64,000 nt of DNA, from positions 454 to 64,453 of the forward strand of contig JAABRR010000024.1 in the NCBI GenBank assembly GCA_011390785.1, given 5' to 3'. The position numbers and the translations under genes were made by a program. Shown here one piece after another: positions 7,812 through 17,076 of the stretch (within the stretch, counting starts at the first letter, position 1; each line of letters starts with the position of its first letter). Origin of the DNA: Sphingobacteriia bacterium (lineage in GTDB: Bacteria; Bacteroidota; Bacteroidia; Bacteroidales; UBA7960). The notes beneath the pieces were generated by a model, which did not search any database, was not told the DNA's origin, and saw only the letters and a program-made list of their open reading frames with translations.

Positions 7812-8699
7812 TTACAGCCCATATACATCCATTACAAATTTACTGAGCAACTCCTTGTAGTCGCCCATGAGAATGAGATTGCGCTGGTGGGTAAGAAAAG
7901 TGGCCTGTTTTATCCCACCGAAATAAAAGGACTGAAAACTGCCCAACCCAACAACAAATCCACTAACATAAAGCCGAAAATAAACCAAAACCCCTGCAAT
8001 ACCCAACGAAAGCAATTGCGATGTAAGGTTTACAGCTCCTTTCCCTGGATAACCGGCATACCAATGGCCAGAACCCGGAATAACAGCAGCCAGCAATGAA
8101 GCCCGCTTTTGCGACTTGAGTTCGGGGATATTATCTTCAGCATAAAATTGTTCAACTACCAAAGTAAGGGAATCCATTTCTGATAATTCGCTGTTCTTTA
8201 GCAAAATAAGTTGGTGGGTTTTTTCTTCTGCCAGTTGCCATTGTTCGTTCATGATGGAAGCCAGGGCAAACAACAGCAAAACTTCTTCTTCTTTGGCTTT
8301 TTCATGATAGAAGCGTGTAAGTTGTTGCAGGGTTGAAATGGATTGACCATAATTGCCTGTCATATAATCGCAAAATGCCATCTGGTAAAGTACCTGAGCA
8401 TGTAAAACAGGAAAACCTGCCAAATGGGCTGACCGCTGTAAATCGTTTCGTGCCCGGGCAAACTCATTTTGCTGTTTCAGGGCTTCTGCCCTTTTAAGGT
8501 TGGCCTGCATGCGGGTTTCTATATCATTTGAAAAGTAAAAAACACGCTCATACTCTATGGCCGACAAAAAGAAATTTCCTGCCTGATAAAGACTATCAGC
8601 CCGGGTAAAATCTTGTTCCGATTCGTATTCCTTTCCCTTAAGGGTAAAGCTTACGCAAAGGAATATGCATATCAAGAAGAATGCGTTGGTCAATTTCAT
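7812..8699 (-). CDS. Exported TPR-like protein with C-terminal membrane domain (DUF5683-like)
   Basis: 295 residues from the ATG at 8699; the longer frame to 8711 begins with TTG. A signal peptide (MKLTNAFFLICIFLCVSF) is followed by helical repeats to about residue 205 and then a hydrophobic domain opening with AAVIPGSGHWYAGYPGKG. The same PG-x-G-x2-YAG-x4-G pattern occurs in the upstream gene product, so the two are paralogs sharing a tail domain like that found in TM2/DUF5683-type proteins. The start lies inside the upstream coding region (62-base overlap), which indicates translational coupling. Function unknown. Confidence 0.75.
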   Translation of the reverse strand: MKLTNAFFLICIFLCVSFTLKGKEYESEQDFTRADSLYQAGNFFLSAIEYERVFYFSNDIETRMQANLKRAEALKQQNEFARARNDLQRSAHLAGFPVLHAQVLYQMAFCDYMTGNYGQSISTLQQLTRFYHEKAKEEEVLLLFALASIMNEQWQLAEEKTHQLILLKNSELSEMDSLTLVVEQFYAEDNIPELKSQKRASLLAAVIPGSGHWYAGYPGKGAVNLTSQLLSLGIAGVLVYFRLYVSGFVVGLGSFQSFYFGGIKQATFLTHQRNLILMGDYKELLSKFVMDVYGL

Positions 8700-9510
8700 A
8701 GTTAAATTCAATATTTTGTCGTTTTACCGCCGCAGCGCTACCCCAAATATTTCCGACATAAAAAACAGAAGTTAATGCAGCCGAAATATAAAACAAAGGG
8801 TGCTGATTACCCAATCTGTTGTATAAATCCAAGCTAACTGCCGTCAAGGCCCCCACATACAATAAAGAGGAGATTCCTTCTGACGTTTTGCCGGCATATA
8901 TCTTTCCCAATCCGGGAACAGCAACCGACAACATACCTGCCACAAAAGCTGATTTGTGTTTATGCGCCAATATCCGCTCATGATAACTCACCAGGTTTTG
9001 CTCTTCCACTATCAGATAGCTATATTGTCCGCTAAATTTTTCAGCTAACGATGTAAAGGTTTCCAGCTGCCTGTCGAGTAAAGAAATGCCTGCCAGTTGA
9101 AAATTGCTCATGGCTTTTATTTCAGGCGAATCGTGGTTTTCAAAGGAAGAAATCAATTCCTTCGATTTTTGGGTTCGTCCCAGATAAGCAAAGTTATAGG
9201 CACCGAAAAAATTGGATTTCTCGAAAAAACGGCTCCGGGGCATCACTTTCGTTAAATAAAAAGATGATGCTTCCAGGTCTTTCATTCCGTAAAGGATCCA
9301 TCCTTTCAAATAATTTATACTATCCTGGTAAGAAACGCCATCAGCAGAAAACTGATCGAGCAAATACAAGGCTTCTTTTGAGTTTCCGCGTGCATCAAGA
9401 TGTTGAATAAACCTGTATTCATCTTGCATGGAATTGGGTTGCTGCGAGAAAACACATTGCGAAATGAGCAGAAAAATGGAAGGCAATAAGAGTTTGAAAA
9501 CCAGGCTCAT
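8638..9510 (-). CDS. Exported membrane protein paralogous to the next gene (DUF5683-like tail)
   Basis: 290 residues. N-terminal signal sequence (MSLVFKLLLPSIFLLISQCV), then helical repeats (SADGVSYQDSINYLKGWILY and similar). From about residue 187 there is a hydrophobic domain with VPGLGKIYAGKTSEG, matching the tail of the downstream paralog. It overlaps the YidD-like gene upstream by four bases (ATGA, 9507-9510) and the downstream gene by 62 bases, so translation of these genes is likely coupled. The hydrophobic tail indicates inner-membrane anchoring. No catalytic motif seen. Confidence 0.75.
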   Translation of the reverse strand: MSLVFKLLLPSIFLLISQCVFSQQPNSMQDEYRFIQHLDARGNSKEALYLLDQFSADGVSYQDSINYLKGWILYGMKDLEASSFYLTKVMPRSRFFEKSNFFGAYNFAYLGRTQKSKELISSFENHDSPEIKAMSNFQLAGISLLDRQLETFTSLAEKFSGQYSYLIVEEQNLVSYHERILAHKHKSAFVAGMLSVAVPGLGKIYAGKTSEGISSLLYVGALTAVSLDLYNRLGNQHPLFYISAALTSVFYVGNIWGSAAAVKRQNIEFNYEIDQRILLDMHIPLRKLYP

Positions 9511-9980
9511 GGTGTAAATTTGTAGATTTCGGTTGATTCAATCACCTTCCCGCTTCTCTCATCAATCATTAAGGGATGTACATCAAGCGCAGAAAGTCTG
9601 TTGCAGCGCATCAACCGATCGGATGTGGTAAAAATTCCTTTGAAAAGCCCGTAGTCCGCAATAAGATGCTTGCTGAATTGCGAGCATGACTCAGCATACA
9701 AACATTCCGAAGGCAGCTGCGGAGAAATTACCCCCTGGTAAACGTACATAAGTCCACCAAAAAACAAGCTAACGGGGTTATTACGAATCAGGAAATTTTT
9801 CGAATTGCTACGCATAAACTTCACCTTATGCTGATGAACATGGGTCTTTTCATCAACACTTTTTCCTGACAACAACATAAAATCTGTTTTGCGTGTGGTA
9901 GTTTTGTTCACTGATGTTTGGGAAACACCCTGCATTACAAAGCCAACAATGAGGAAAAGCATAAAACCCAATCTTTTCAT
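9507..9980 (-). CDS. Exported YidD-like protein (membrane insertion efficiency factor family paralog)
   Basis: 157 residues, about twice the size of ordinary YidD. Residues 1-20 are a signal peptide. The YidD-like core is at about 68-130: NPVSLFFGGLMYVYQGVISP, then C93 and C99 in a CLYAESCSQF block that matches the family C-x5-CS-x-Y/F pattern, and DRLMRCNR with C126. Canonical YidD is a small cytosolic peripheral protein encoded next to rnpA and yidC. This one has an export signal, a polar 45-residue extension and a different operon (LolA-like upstream, two related membrane proteins downstream), so its job may be different. It starts 4 bases after the LolA-like gene. Family call good, function open. 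Confidence 0.75.
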   Translation of the reverse strand: MKRLGFMLFLIVGFVMQGVSQTSVNKTTTRKTDFMLLSGKSVDEKTHVHQHKVKFMRSNSKNFLIRNNPVSLFFGGLMYVYQGVISPQLPSECLYAESCSQFSKHLIADYGLFKGIFTTSDRLMRCNRLSALDVHPLMIDERSGKVIESTEIYKFTP

Positions 9981-9984
9981 TCTA

Positions 9985-10722
9985 TTACCGCTTTAATTGT
10001 GCATCTTCAGGAATAGTATAATCAAACCACGAACTCACGGCCTGCTGATTTGTTTTTATTTCAGAAAACCTGATACGGTTGATAATGGAATCGTTTCCCA
10101 CGTAGTTAAATTCGGTTACCAGGGTTGGGAAAGAGACATCTTCAAGATATTCGTACTGTGAGTAAAAGACTTTCTTGGCCAGGTTGCGTCGTGCATCGTA
10201 ATAGGCAATGTAGATGGGTACAAAATCTTTGTGAACCATTTCAATACGGTTAAAGAGATGAAAAAGCTCTGCCGGAGGAAACCATTCAGTTATCACCATG
10301 TCTTCTTCAAATTTTGTTGACATGAGCTGGAAGCCAAAATCGCTGAGCCCAAGATCCTGGATTTTCCCCTGCAGAAAAAACAAAACCATGTTACTTTCGG
10401 TGCTATATTCGGCACCCTGCCTGTAAGTTACAGTGTTTTCCTTTTCGTTGTAGATGCTCAACTCCCCTTTATCATTGGTTTTTAATACCTGCCCGGCGGG
10501 TTGTATGTATCGGGTTATCAAACTACCAGTTAACTGATCGTAATAGAGTTCTGCATCTACATTCACTACTTTTCCTTTGTGCAGGCTCTGGCTCTTCATA
10601 GACATCATAATTCGTTCAACCGACATTGGTGTAAAAGAACTAAAAAGCACTACAACTAAGAAAAGGAAAATCCTGGCTGTGTAACCCCGTATACTACTAT
10701 ACCTGAGAAATGTTTTATTCAT
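9985..10722 (-). CDS. LolA-like exported protein
   Basis: 245 residues from the ATG at 10722. The longer frame to 10860 would overlap the kinase gene by 83 bases and place the signal peptide internally. The chosen start gives MNKTFLRYSSIRGYTARIFL and a hydrophobic core. The mature part alternates short beta strands in the way of LolA/outer-membrane lipoprotein carrier folds (VNVDAELYYDQLTGSLITRY, then a strand-rich half ending FDYTIPEDAQLKR). No residue pattern uniquely proves LolA, so this is a fold-level suggestion. It sits 55 bases after the kinase and 4 bases before the YidD-like gene, pointing to an envelope-biogenesis theme. Confidence 0.55.
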   Translation of the reverse strand: MNKTFLRYSSIRGYTARIFLFLVVVLFSSFTPMSVERIMMSMKSQSLHKGKVVNVDAELYYDQLTGSLITRYIQPAGQVLKTNDKGELSIYNEKENTVTYRQGAEYSTESNMVLFFLQGKIQDLGLSDFGFQLMSTKFEEDMVITEWFPPAELFHLFNRIEMVHKDFVPIYIAYYDARRNLAKKVFYSQYEYLEDVSFPTLVTEFNYVGNDSIINRIRFSEIKTNQQAVSSWFDYTIPEDAQLKR

Positions 10723-10777
10723 AAATACAAACGATGATTTTTTCTGTGGCATCAACAGCAAAATTAGGAATCTATTA

Positions 10778-12295
10778 TTACTTTCTGAGAACGATTCTGA
10801 AAGTAGTACCCGCGGGCGATGATGTTTTAACAAATATTTTGCCTTTGTGGTAGTTTTCAATTATTCTTTTGCTCAGAGATAAACCGAGTCCCCATCCCCT
10901 TTTTTTACTTGTAAAGCCCGGATTAAAGACTGATTTAAAGTTAGATTTAGGAATTCCTTTGCCGGTATCAGAAACATCAACATAAATTTTGGTATCGTTT
11001 TCATAAATATCAAAACTTATTACGCCAATTCCTTTCATCGCGTCAATGGCATTTTTGGTCAGATTTTCGAGTACCCAGCCAAAAAGATGTTTATTTATAG
11101 GAACGATTACCCTGTTGGCGCTGTGATCATTAACAAAAAACTGCACTTTTTTTGATGTGCGGGTTCGCATATAATCAATGGTATAGTTTATGGCTTCTGC
11201 CAGGGGTTGGGCCGTAAGTTTAGGTTCTGAACCAATTTTAGAAAACCGTTCGGTGATATTTTCCAGCCGCCCAATATCCTTTTGTATTTCATCGATGCTG
11301 GTTTGATCCACACCTTGCATTTTCAGCAATTCTACCCAGGCAATCAGCGATGAAATGGGAGTGCCCAGCTGATGGGCTGTTTCTTTCGACATCCCCACCC
11401 AAACCTGGTTTTGCTCAGCATTGCGGGCTGTGCTGAAAAGAATATAGGCAACGATTAAAAAAATGCCGATAGCAATAAACTGGGCTACCGGGTAATATCG
11501 TAACTGTGTAAGCAAAAATGAATTGGTATAGAAAACCTGGCAGGTTCCATGTTCGGGCAATTCAATAATAAGGGGTTTGTTTTTGTCTGCCATAGAATTG
11601 ATGGTTTGCTGAACGAGCAATGAATCAGTAAGATCATTGTTGCCCAGATTGCCCGATGCAATAATGTTTGTTCTAAGGCTATCGGTAATAATTACCGGTA
11701 CATTGGCTGAGTTGATCACCACTTCACTCAAAAACGAGTTGATGAGCTCGTTCATTACCCGCTGCATACGCTGAAAAAGCCATGAGTCCTGAAAATAAAG
11801 GTAATCAACGCTACCGTAAAGATAAATAGGAATGGGCTCATAGGTAGAAAAAGCTTCTTTAATCTCACCTTCGAAGGTTCGTCCTTCATAATTAACAGCA
11901 TCTTCGGCTGTACCGGTTACATTTCGATGGGCCACAATAATATTATCGGCATTCACCCACATTACCGGTATGGTATTGTTTTCCTCTATAATTTTTGAAT
12001 AGAACGAAAAATCTACCGAAATATCATCTTCCACAATAAGTCTTCGGGTGGCCTGTGCCCACAGTTCAACCCTTTTGCGGTCTTCTATGCGCATTTGATT
12101 AAAAAAATCGTTGGTTACCCCAACCAGGTTGGCCCGGTTTTGAACTGCATCGGCCCAGATGCGTACTTTTTGTCGTTCATCTTCAGCAATTTTCCGAACC
12201 AAAACATTGGTGTAATACAGAGAAAGGCCAACAATAACAGCGGCAAACCCAAGTAGGTATAGCTTCCAGCGCTGTTTTTTAAGATAAATGTCCAA
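10778..12295 (-). CDS. Membrane sensor histidine kinase without adjacent response regulator
   Basis: 505 residues starting from a TTG codon at 12295; no in-frame ATG exists between the upstream stop and the first membrane helix. Layout: membrane helix at about 10-32, an extracytoplasmic sensor region of about 240 residues, a second helix (FIAIGIFLIVAYILFS), a phosphoacceptor helix with H308 in SKETAHQLGTPIS, then the ATPase domain with an N box (NLTKNAIDAM), G1 box (DTGKGIP) and G2 box (GWGLGLSLSKRI). The HQLGTPISSL form is common in Bacteroidota kinases. No response regulator is encoded nearby. It heads the minus-strand envelope operon, so it may respond to envelope state. The stimulus is unknown. 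Confidence 0.88.
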   Translation of the reverse strand: MDIYLKKQRWKLYLLGFAAVIVGLSLYYTNVLVRKIAEDERQKVRIWADAVQNRANLVGVTNDFFNQMRIEDRKRVELWAQATRRLIVEDDISVDFSFYSKIIEENNTIPVMWVNADNIIVAHRNVTGTAEDAVNYEGRTFEGEIKEAFSTYEPIPIYLYGSVDYLYFQDSWLFQRMQRVMNELINSFLSEVVINSANVPVIITDSLRTNIIASGNLGNNDLTDSLLVQQTINSMADKNKPLIIELPEHGTCQVFYTNSFLLTQLRYYPVAQFIAIGIFLIVAYILFSTARNAEQNQVWVGMSKETAHQLGTPISSLIAWVELLKMQGVDQTSIDEIQKDIGRLENITERFSKIGSEPKLTAQPLAEAINYTIDYMRTRTSKKVQFFVNDHSANRVIVPINKHLFGWVLENLTKNAIDAMKGIGVISFDIYENDTKIYVDVSDTGKGIPKSNFKSVFNPGFTSKKRGWGLGLSLSKRIIENYHKGKIFVKTSSPAGTTFRIVLRK

Positions 12296-12421
12296 AACAA
12301 TATCGTTTAGATGTTATTATAATAATTGTTAACGAACGAAATGAAATTGTATTACCTTTTAAAAGAAATACAGGCAATAAATTATTTCCTGAAAATCTTT
12401 TTTGTCGATTGAAATAGCATC

Positions 12422-13294
12422 TTATTCATTGAGAAGGATAAGACGGGCGTTGGTAATGTCATCCATACGATGCTTACCAACGGTTGGATAGGCAAGCTTA
12501 AGCGATTCAAGCTTTTCCACAATAATTTTACTTATCACCAGCCGCATATACCATTTTTTATCTGCAGGAATAACATACCACGGTGCTCCTTCATGATCGG
12601 TATTTTCGAGCATTATCTGGTAAGCTTTCTGGTATTTATCCCAATGCTGCCTTTCGGTAACATCACCCATTTCAAATTTCCAGTTTTTGGTTTTATTATC
12701 AATGCGCGATAAAAATCGTCGTTTCTGTTCCTGCGATGAAACGTTAAGAAACAATTTAACAATGGTATATCCGTTATTCATAAAGTATTTCTCAATATTT
12801 ACGATATCATTGTAGCGGGTTTTCCAGAATTTTTCGTCTTCGTGAAGCTTTCTGTTATAAAACGGGAGGTTTTGACTGGCGAGCAGACCGGGATGGATAC
12901 GTGCTATCAGCACTTCTTCATAATACGACCGGTTAAAGATGCCAATATTTCCGCGTTCGGGCATTGCTTTCATGCACCGCCACATAAAGTCGTGAGCGAG
13001 TTCTTCTTTGGAAGGCGCCTTGAAACTGGTAACCTGGCACCCCTGGGGGTTAACGCCCGACATAACATGCTTAATTACACCATCTTTACCGGCGGCATCC
13101 ATGGCCTGAAGGATAATTAAAATACCATGTTTTGCCTGGGCATACAACATGCTTTGCTGTTGCCGCAAACGCTCTATCTGTTCCTGAAATTCAGATTGGG
13201 TATCTCTTTTTGAAGTGTAGTGTTCGGAATAATCTGTTGCAAATTCATTTATTTTCTCTTTCTGTCGAAAAAGAAAATTTTTGGTATCCATCAT
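12422..13294 (-). CDS. ppk2: Polyphosphate kinase 2 family protein (polyphosphate:nucleotide phosphotransferase)
   Basis: 290 residues, single-domain PPK2. Walker A AAGKDG at about residues 67-72, the characteristic GVNPQGCQVTSFKAPSKEEL block, and a Walker B/lid region with GIFNRSYYEEVLIARIHP. Conserved FLSRID, WKFEMGD and YVIPADKKW segments follow. PPK2 enzymes transfer phosphate between polyphosphate and nucleotides in the cytosol. The NPQG-x3-SFK signature resembles class III enzymes acting on AMP and ADP, but the class cannot be proved from motifs alone. It lies between the AsmA gene and the kinase operon on the same strand with gaps of about 96 and 126 bases. ATG at 13294; a second ATG follows directly. 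Confidence 0.92.
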   Translation of the reverse strand: MMDTKNFLFRQKEKINEFATDYSEHYTSKRDTQSEFQEQIERLRQQQSMLYAQAKHGILIILQAMDAAGKDGVIKHVMSGVNPQGCQVTSFKAPSKEELAHDFMWRCMKAMPERGNIGIFNRSYYEEVLIARIHPGLLASQNLPFYNRKLHEDEKFWKTRYNDIVNIEKYFMNNGYTIVKLFLNVSSQEQKRRFLSRIDNKTKNWKFEMGDVTERQHWDKYQKAYQIMLENTDHEGAPWYVIPADKKWYMRLVISKIIVEKLESLKLAYPTVGKHRMDDITNARLILLNE

Positions 13295-13390
13295 AAGCTT
13301 CGATCAGATTTTGTTTAAACGCCGCATTTAACACTTAAAATAACATTAAAGCGCTGTAAAGATAGTTATTAATCCATGAAAGGAAAGGAT

Positions 13391-15997
13391 TTATTCGTCC
13401 CATTCAATAATGAACTTGCCCTTTTCCCCTTTTTCAATCTCTTCCTTCTGTTTTTCTCTTTCTGTGGGTTGCAGGGGAGTGCCATCAGGTAGAGTATCGT
13501 TTTTGTTCAGGCCAAATTCAGTTCTGATTGCCTGACGCAGGTTTTGCCCCTCCTGCTGAAGATCATCTCTGAGTTTATCTCTTACGGCCCGGGTATCGTA
13601 TCGGAAAACCGGGTTGTCAATATCACCGGTTACCCTTAAAAACAGAGTTGTCCGTCCTAAACCATCATCGATAATATCGCCATACTGTTCCTGCGGATTG
13701 CGGCTTTCCCGGTTTTTACGGGCCAAAAGGTCAGATAACAATACCTGCAGGCGGTAGTCTATCAGGTTTTCAAAAGTATGCTCACCCGACAGATTGATAT
13801 TAATAGCATTGGAGTTTATTTCCATATTGGGGATAAAAATGGTTTGGTTTTTAATGCTGATCTGGTTTTCGAGGGTCGAAAACTTAACCTGGTTCAAATC
13901 TCCCACTCGTATAAACCTTGAAAGTGCCAGCATGGGTTTATAATTTATGAGCTCTCCATTTTCCACTTTTACATCAGCTGTAACTTCCAACTTGTTCCAA
14001 TCAATATCAAGAAAAGGACTCCAATGAGAAAGAAACCGTGCATCGGCCGTAATTCGACCGCGAAGATTATCTGCAACAATACTTTGTTGTCCAAAATTTC
14101 CCATCTGGTAAAAAAGATCATAAACGTCAACATTGATTATCTGGGTTTCGCAAGCCATAATCAGATCATCTTCATTTTTTCCGTTGATATAGCCTGAAGC
14201 CAGGATGGTACCTTTCATTGATTCGAGCGAAATGTTGTTGGCATAAAACATCTGCTCGCGCATGCTAAGCGTACCTTTTACTTTGCTTGCATTAAACTTT
14301 CTGAAGGCCAGGTTTTCTACATCTGTCTGGAGCCGAAAATCAATCATCTCCGACAGATGAAGCCGGTAGGTTGTATCACTTTCGTTTACACTATGTTGAA
14401 GCAACTCATTAAAGTTAAGGTTGTTCGATGACAAATTCGCACTCACAAATAGTCGTTCATTTTCAAAAAATAACCAGGGCAGTACGTTACGAAAATATCC
14501 GTTAAGCTTAAAGTCGCTGGATGAAGCATGTCCTTCAAGAAGTTCAATGAGAATATCGTTGTTGTTAAAGAGCAAATCGGCATTTATCGAATGATAATTG
14601 AGCGGATCGGATTTAAGGGATATGGAAAAATTTTGGGCCCGAATAACACCAGTAACCTGGCTTGCCATAAAATGATAGGCCGTAAATTTCCTGCTTTCAC
14701 CCAACTTCCCTTTAAAATCGATATCTACAAACATTTCGCCCGTTGCTGACCTTACATTTTCAATCTGTAAAAACCGCTGCCAATCGCTGGCATTAATGTC
14801 AGAATACATTTTCACAGAAAGCGATGGTTCCTTAAAATTATATATGTTTACATCAGCACGTATCATCTTCTCATTTAATGATGCAGAAAAACCCTTCATA
14901 TCAAGTGATGTTGAAGTAAGTTTTCGGCGCGAACCGTTATCAAAAGTTGCATCGAAAGAAATATTCTCCAGTTTTTGTCCTCCCTTACGCTGAATCAGTT
15001 CACCCTTATCAATTCCAAATGTTGCATTTATAAATGGATTAACTACATCACCCAAAGTGCCCTTTACGGTTGCATTAAAGTAAAACTGACCCCGGCTTCG
15101 GAAGTCTGAAAAATAGCGTGCAAATTGCTCAGGAAGATCATTTATAACGTTTTCAAGTCTCAGATCGTTGGCTGCAATCTTCAGGTCGATGAAGGTAAAT
15201 GTGTCCGAAAGATCAACAATACCTTCGGCGGTAAAAGCATGACTGGCAAAAAGAAAATCCCCTTCACGAAAAGTAAACAGGTTGTTGTTTTCTACATCGG
15301 TTTTAAAATCGAAAACCATGGGCATATCTTTGAAAAGAGCTGTACTATCAACCCTTACAGATTGAACAAGCAAATCGCCCTGTAAAGCAAGCAGGTAATT
15401 ATTCTGGGCAAAATTGCCTCGTGCCTGTGCGTTATTTAACAGTAGGGAGAAGGAGTAATCCCGCTTCAAATCGTGGAATTGATAGCCCATTTTGGTAAAA
15501 ACCAACTTTTTTACCTGAAAGGAAAGTCCTCTTTCACCACGGTTTTCACTATCAGGTATATTCCAGAAAGTGTAATTGTTCTCACCATTTTCGAGAATTT
15601 TCATTTGTACAAACCCGTTTCTGATCTCTGCTTGTCGTACGTCGTATTTTTGCCTTAAGAAATCGAGTAGACTAAAGCTAAGATAAATATTAGAAGCTTT
15701 TAGCAAAGTATCGCGGGGTTGCACATTAACGGTTTCAATAATGGTTACATTCTTAACAGATATAGCAATAAGGGGAAATTTCCTGAAAGCATTAATGGAG
15801 ATATCATCAATAAAGACTTCAGTTTGAAGACCTTTGTTGATGTAGTTGATAAAACCTTCTTTAATATTATCTCTGAAAAACCAGGCTAAAAAACTCACAA
15901 TAATAATGAGCAAAGCAATAAAGATACCGCCAGAAATGACGGTAAGTTTAATGAACTCTCGCATTTTTTGCCTGTTGTTTTGAAAATAACTGAACAT
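13391..15997 (-). CDS. AsmA-family protein
   Basis: 868 residues. One N-terminal membrane helix (about 17-40, TVISGGIFIALLIIIVSFLA) is followed by a very long, beta-rich periplasmic region and the AsmA C-terminal pattern (inner part with ITADARFL and EVTADVKVENGELINYKPML; terminal RGTTLFLRVTGDIDNPVF-like strand). It ends in a charged tail (REKQKEEIEKGEKGKF). AsmA/TamB-like proteins bridge the periplasm and are thought to move lipids to the outer membrane. The neighbours upstream (pseudouridine synthase) and downstream (PPK2) do not add to the function. Family assignment is good; cargo is unknown. Confidence 0.85.
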   Translation of the reverse strand: MFSYFQNNRQKMREFIKLTVISGGIFIALLIIIVSFLAWFFRDNIKEGFINYINKGLQTEVFIDDISINAFRKFPLIAISVKNVTIIETVNVQPRDTLLKASNIYLSFSLLDFLRQKYDVRQAEIRNGFVQMKILENGENNYTFWNIPDSENRGERGLSFQVKKLVFTKMGYQFHDLKRDYSFSLLLNNAQARGNFAQNNYLLALQGDLLVQSVRVDSTALFKDMPMVFDFKTDVENNNLFTFREGDFLFASHAFTAEGIVDLSDTFTFIDLKIAANDLRLENVINDLPEQFARYFSDFRSRGQFYFNATVKGTLGDVVNPFINATFGIDKGELIQRKGGQKLENISFDATFDNGSRRKLTSTSLDMKGFSASLNEKMIRADVNIYNFKEPSLSVKMYSDINASDWQRFLQIENVRSATGEMFVDIDFKGKLGESRKFTAYHFMASQVTGVIRAQNFSISLKSDPLNYHSINADLLFNNNDILIELLEGHASSSDFKLNGYFRNVLPWLFFENERLFVSANLSSNNLNFNELLQHSVNESDTTYRLHLSEMIDFRLQTDVENLAFRKFNASKVKGTLSMREQMFYANNISLESMKGTILASGYINGKNEDDLIMACETQIINVDVYDLFYQMGNFGQQSIVADNLRGRITADARFLSHWSPFLDIDWNKLEVTADVKVENGELINYKPMLALSRFIRVGDLNQVKFSTLENQISIKNQTIFIPNMEINSNAININLSGEHTFENLIDYRLQVLLSDLLARKNRESRNPQEQYGDIIDDGLGRTTLFLRVTGDIDNPVFRYDTRAVRDKLRDDLQQEGQNLRQAIRTEFGLNKNDTLPDGTPLQPTEREKQKEEIEKGEKGKFIIEWDE

Positions 15998-16078
15998 AAT
16001 TAATCAACCAGATAAATGATATGTGGTATTGATACCAGATTGAAATTATGGTGAAATGCCCTTAGAGAAAATAATTTG

Positions 16079-16927
16079 CTAACGGACCATCATCAAAAAG
16101 CTTATCTCCTTTTCCGTAAGATACCTCCAATGGCCACGTGGAAGGTCCTTTTTGGTTAGGCCTGCAAACGTTACCCTGTCTAACTTTTGAACTTTGTAAT
16201 TAAGTGATTCAAAAATCCTTCTCACAACCCGGTTTTGACCTGAATGTATCTGAATGCCCACCTGGGTTTTATCCTGATTTCTTCCGGCATAGGCTACTTC
16301 GTCGGGTACAATTTTCTCTCCATCCAACTCAACACCTACCGCAATTTTATCCATGTCGGCTTTGGTAACTGGTTTATCGAGCTGAACGTGATACAACTTT
16401 ATTACTCCATGCGATGGGTGGGTAAGTTTTTTTGCAAGATCGCCATCATTGGTTAATAATATCAATCCGGTGGTGTACCTATCGAGCCGGCCAACAGGGA
16501 AAACCCTGTGATTACCGGCATTCTTTAGCAAGTCCATTACAGTTTTTCGACCTTGTGGATCGTCAAGGGTAGTAATATAATCCTTGGGTTTGTTAAGCAA
16601 AATATATACCTTCTTCTCAGTTTTAAGCTTTTCACCATTATATACTACAACGTCGGTTGGGTTGATTTTGGTGCCCAGTTCGGTAATTATTTTCCCGTTT
16701 ACCGTAACAGAACCTGATGCAATAAGTACATCGGCTTCTCTACGCGAGCAAACTCCTGAATTGGCAATAAACTTATTGAGTCTTGTAAGGTTTAACGCAG
16801 GCTTAGCAGATTTTACTACGCCAATTTTAGTTAAGGGAGTTTTGGTTGTAAGTTTTTTGAATGTTTTTCCTGCTTCTTTTTTCTTACCATAGGGAGAGAA
16901 ACCTTTTGCGCTTTTCTTTTTATTCAT
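16079..16927 (-). CDS. S4-domain 16S/23S rRNA pseudouridine synthase (RsuA/RluB/RluE/RluF family)
   Basis: 282 residues from the ATG at 16927; the longer frame adds only an improbable leader. A basic N-terminal tail of about 50 residues (Lys-rich) precedes an S4 RNA-binding domain (RLNKFIANSGVCSRREAD). The catalytic domain follows with GRLDRYTTGLILLTNDG, which contains the active-site Asp in the GRLD motif, and GQNRVVRRIFESL near the end. The enzyme isomerises uridine in rRNA. It is closest in pattern to RluB, but the exact target base cannot be read from motifs. A terminator at 17029-17066 separates it from the upstream small genes. Confidence 0.92.
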   Translation of the reverse strand: MNKKKSAKGFSPYGKKKEAGKTFKKLTTKTPLTKIGVVKSAKPALNLTRLNKFIANSGVCSRREADVLIASGSVTVNGKIITELGTKINPTDVVVYNGEKLKTEKKVYILLNKPKDYITTLDDPQGRKTVMDLLKNAGNHRVFPVGRLDRYTTGLILLTNDGDLAKKLTHPSHGVIKLYHVQLDKPVTKADMDKIAVGVELDGEKIVPDEVAYAGRNQDKTQVGIQIHSGQNRVVRRIFESLNYKVQKLDRVTFAGLTKKDLPRGHWRYLTEKEISFLMMVR

Positions 16928-17028
16928 GAAATAGTGATTGGTAAAATTGTGATAGACACAATTACATTTAATACTAAATTTAAAGGCATTTATTAAACTG
17001 CTTAATATTGCATTGCAGTTCAAAAGAT

Positions 17029-17066
17029 AAAAAAAGGGACATTTAAAATTGAATGTCCCTTTTTTT
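17029..17066 (-). terminator. Intrinsic terminator after the small hypothetical gene
   Basis: A 15-bp stem (arms 17029-17043 and 17052-17066, core AAGGGACATT/AATGTCCCTT) with an 8-base loop and T run. Placed just after the stop of the gene ending at 17077 and before the pseudouridine synthase gene. The A/T tails are symmetric, so it could work in both directions. Confidence 0.85.
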
Positions 17067-17076
17067 ATTTGAAAAA

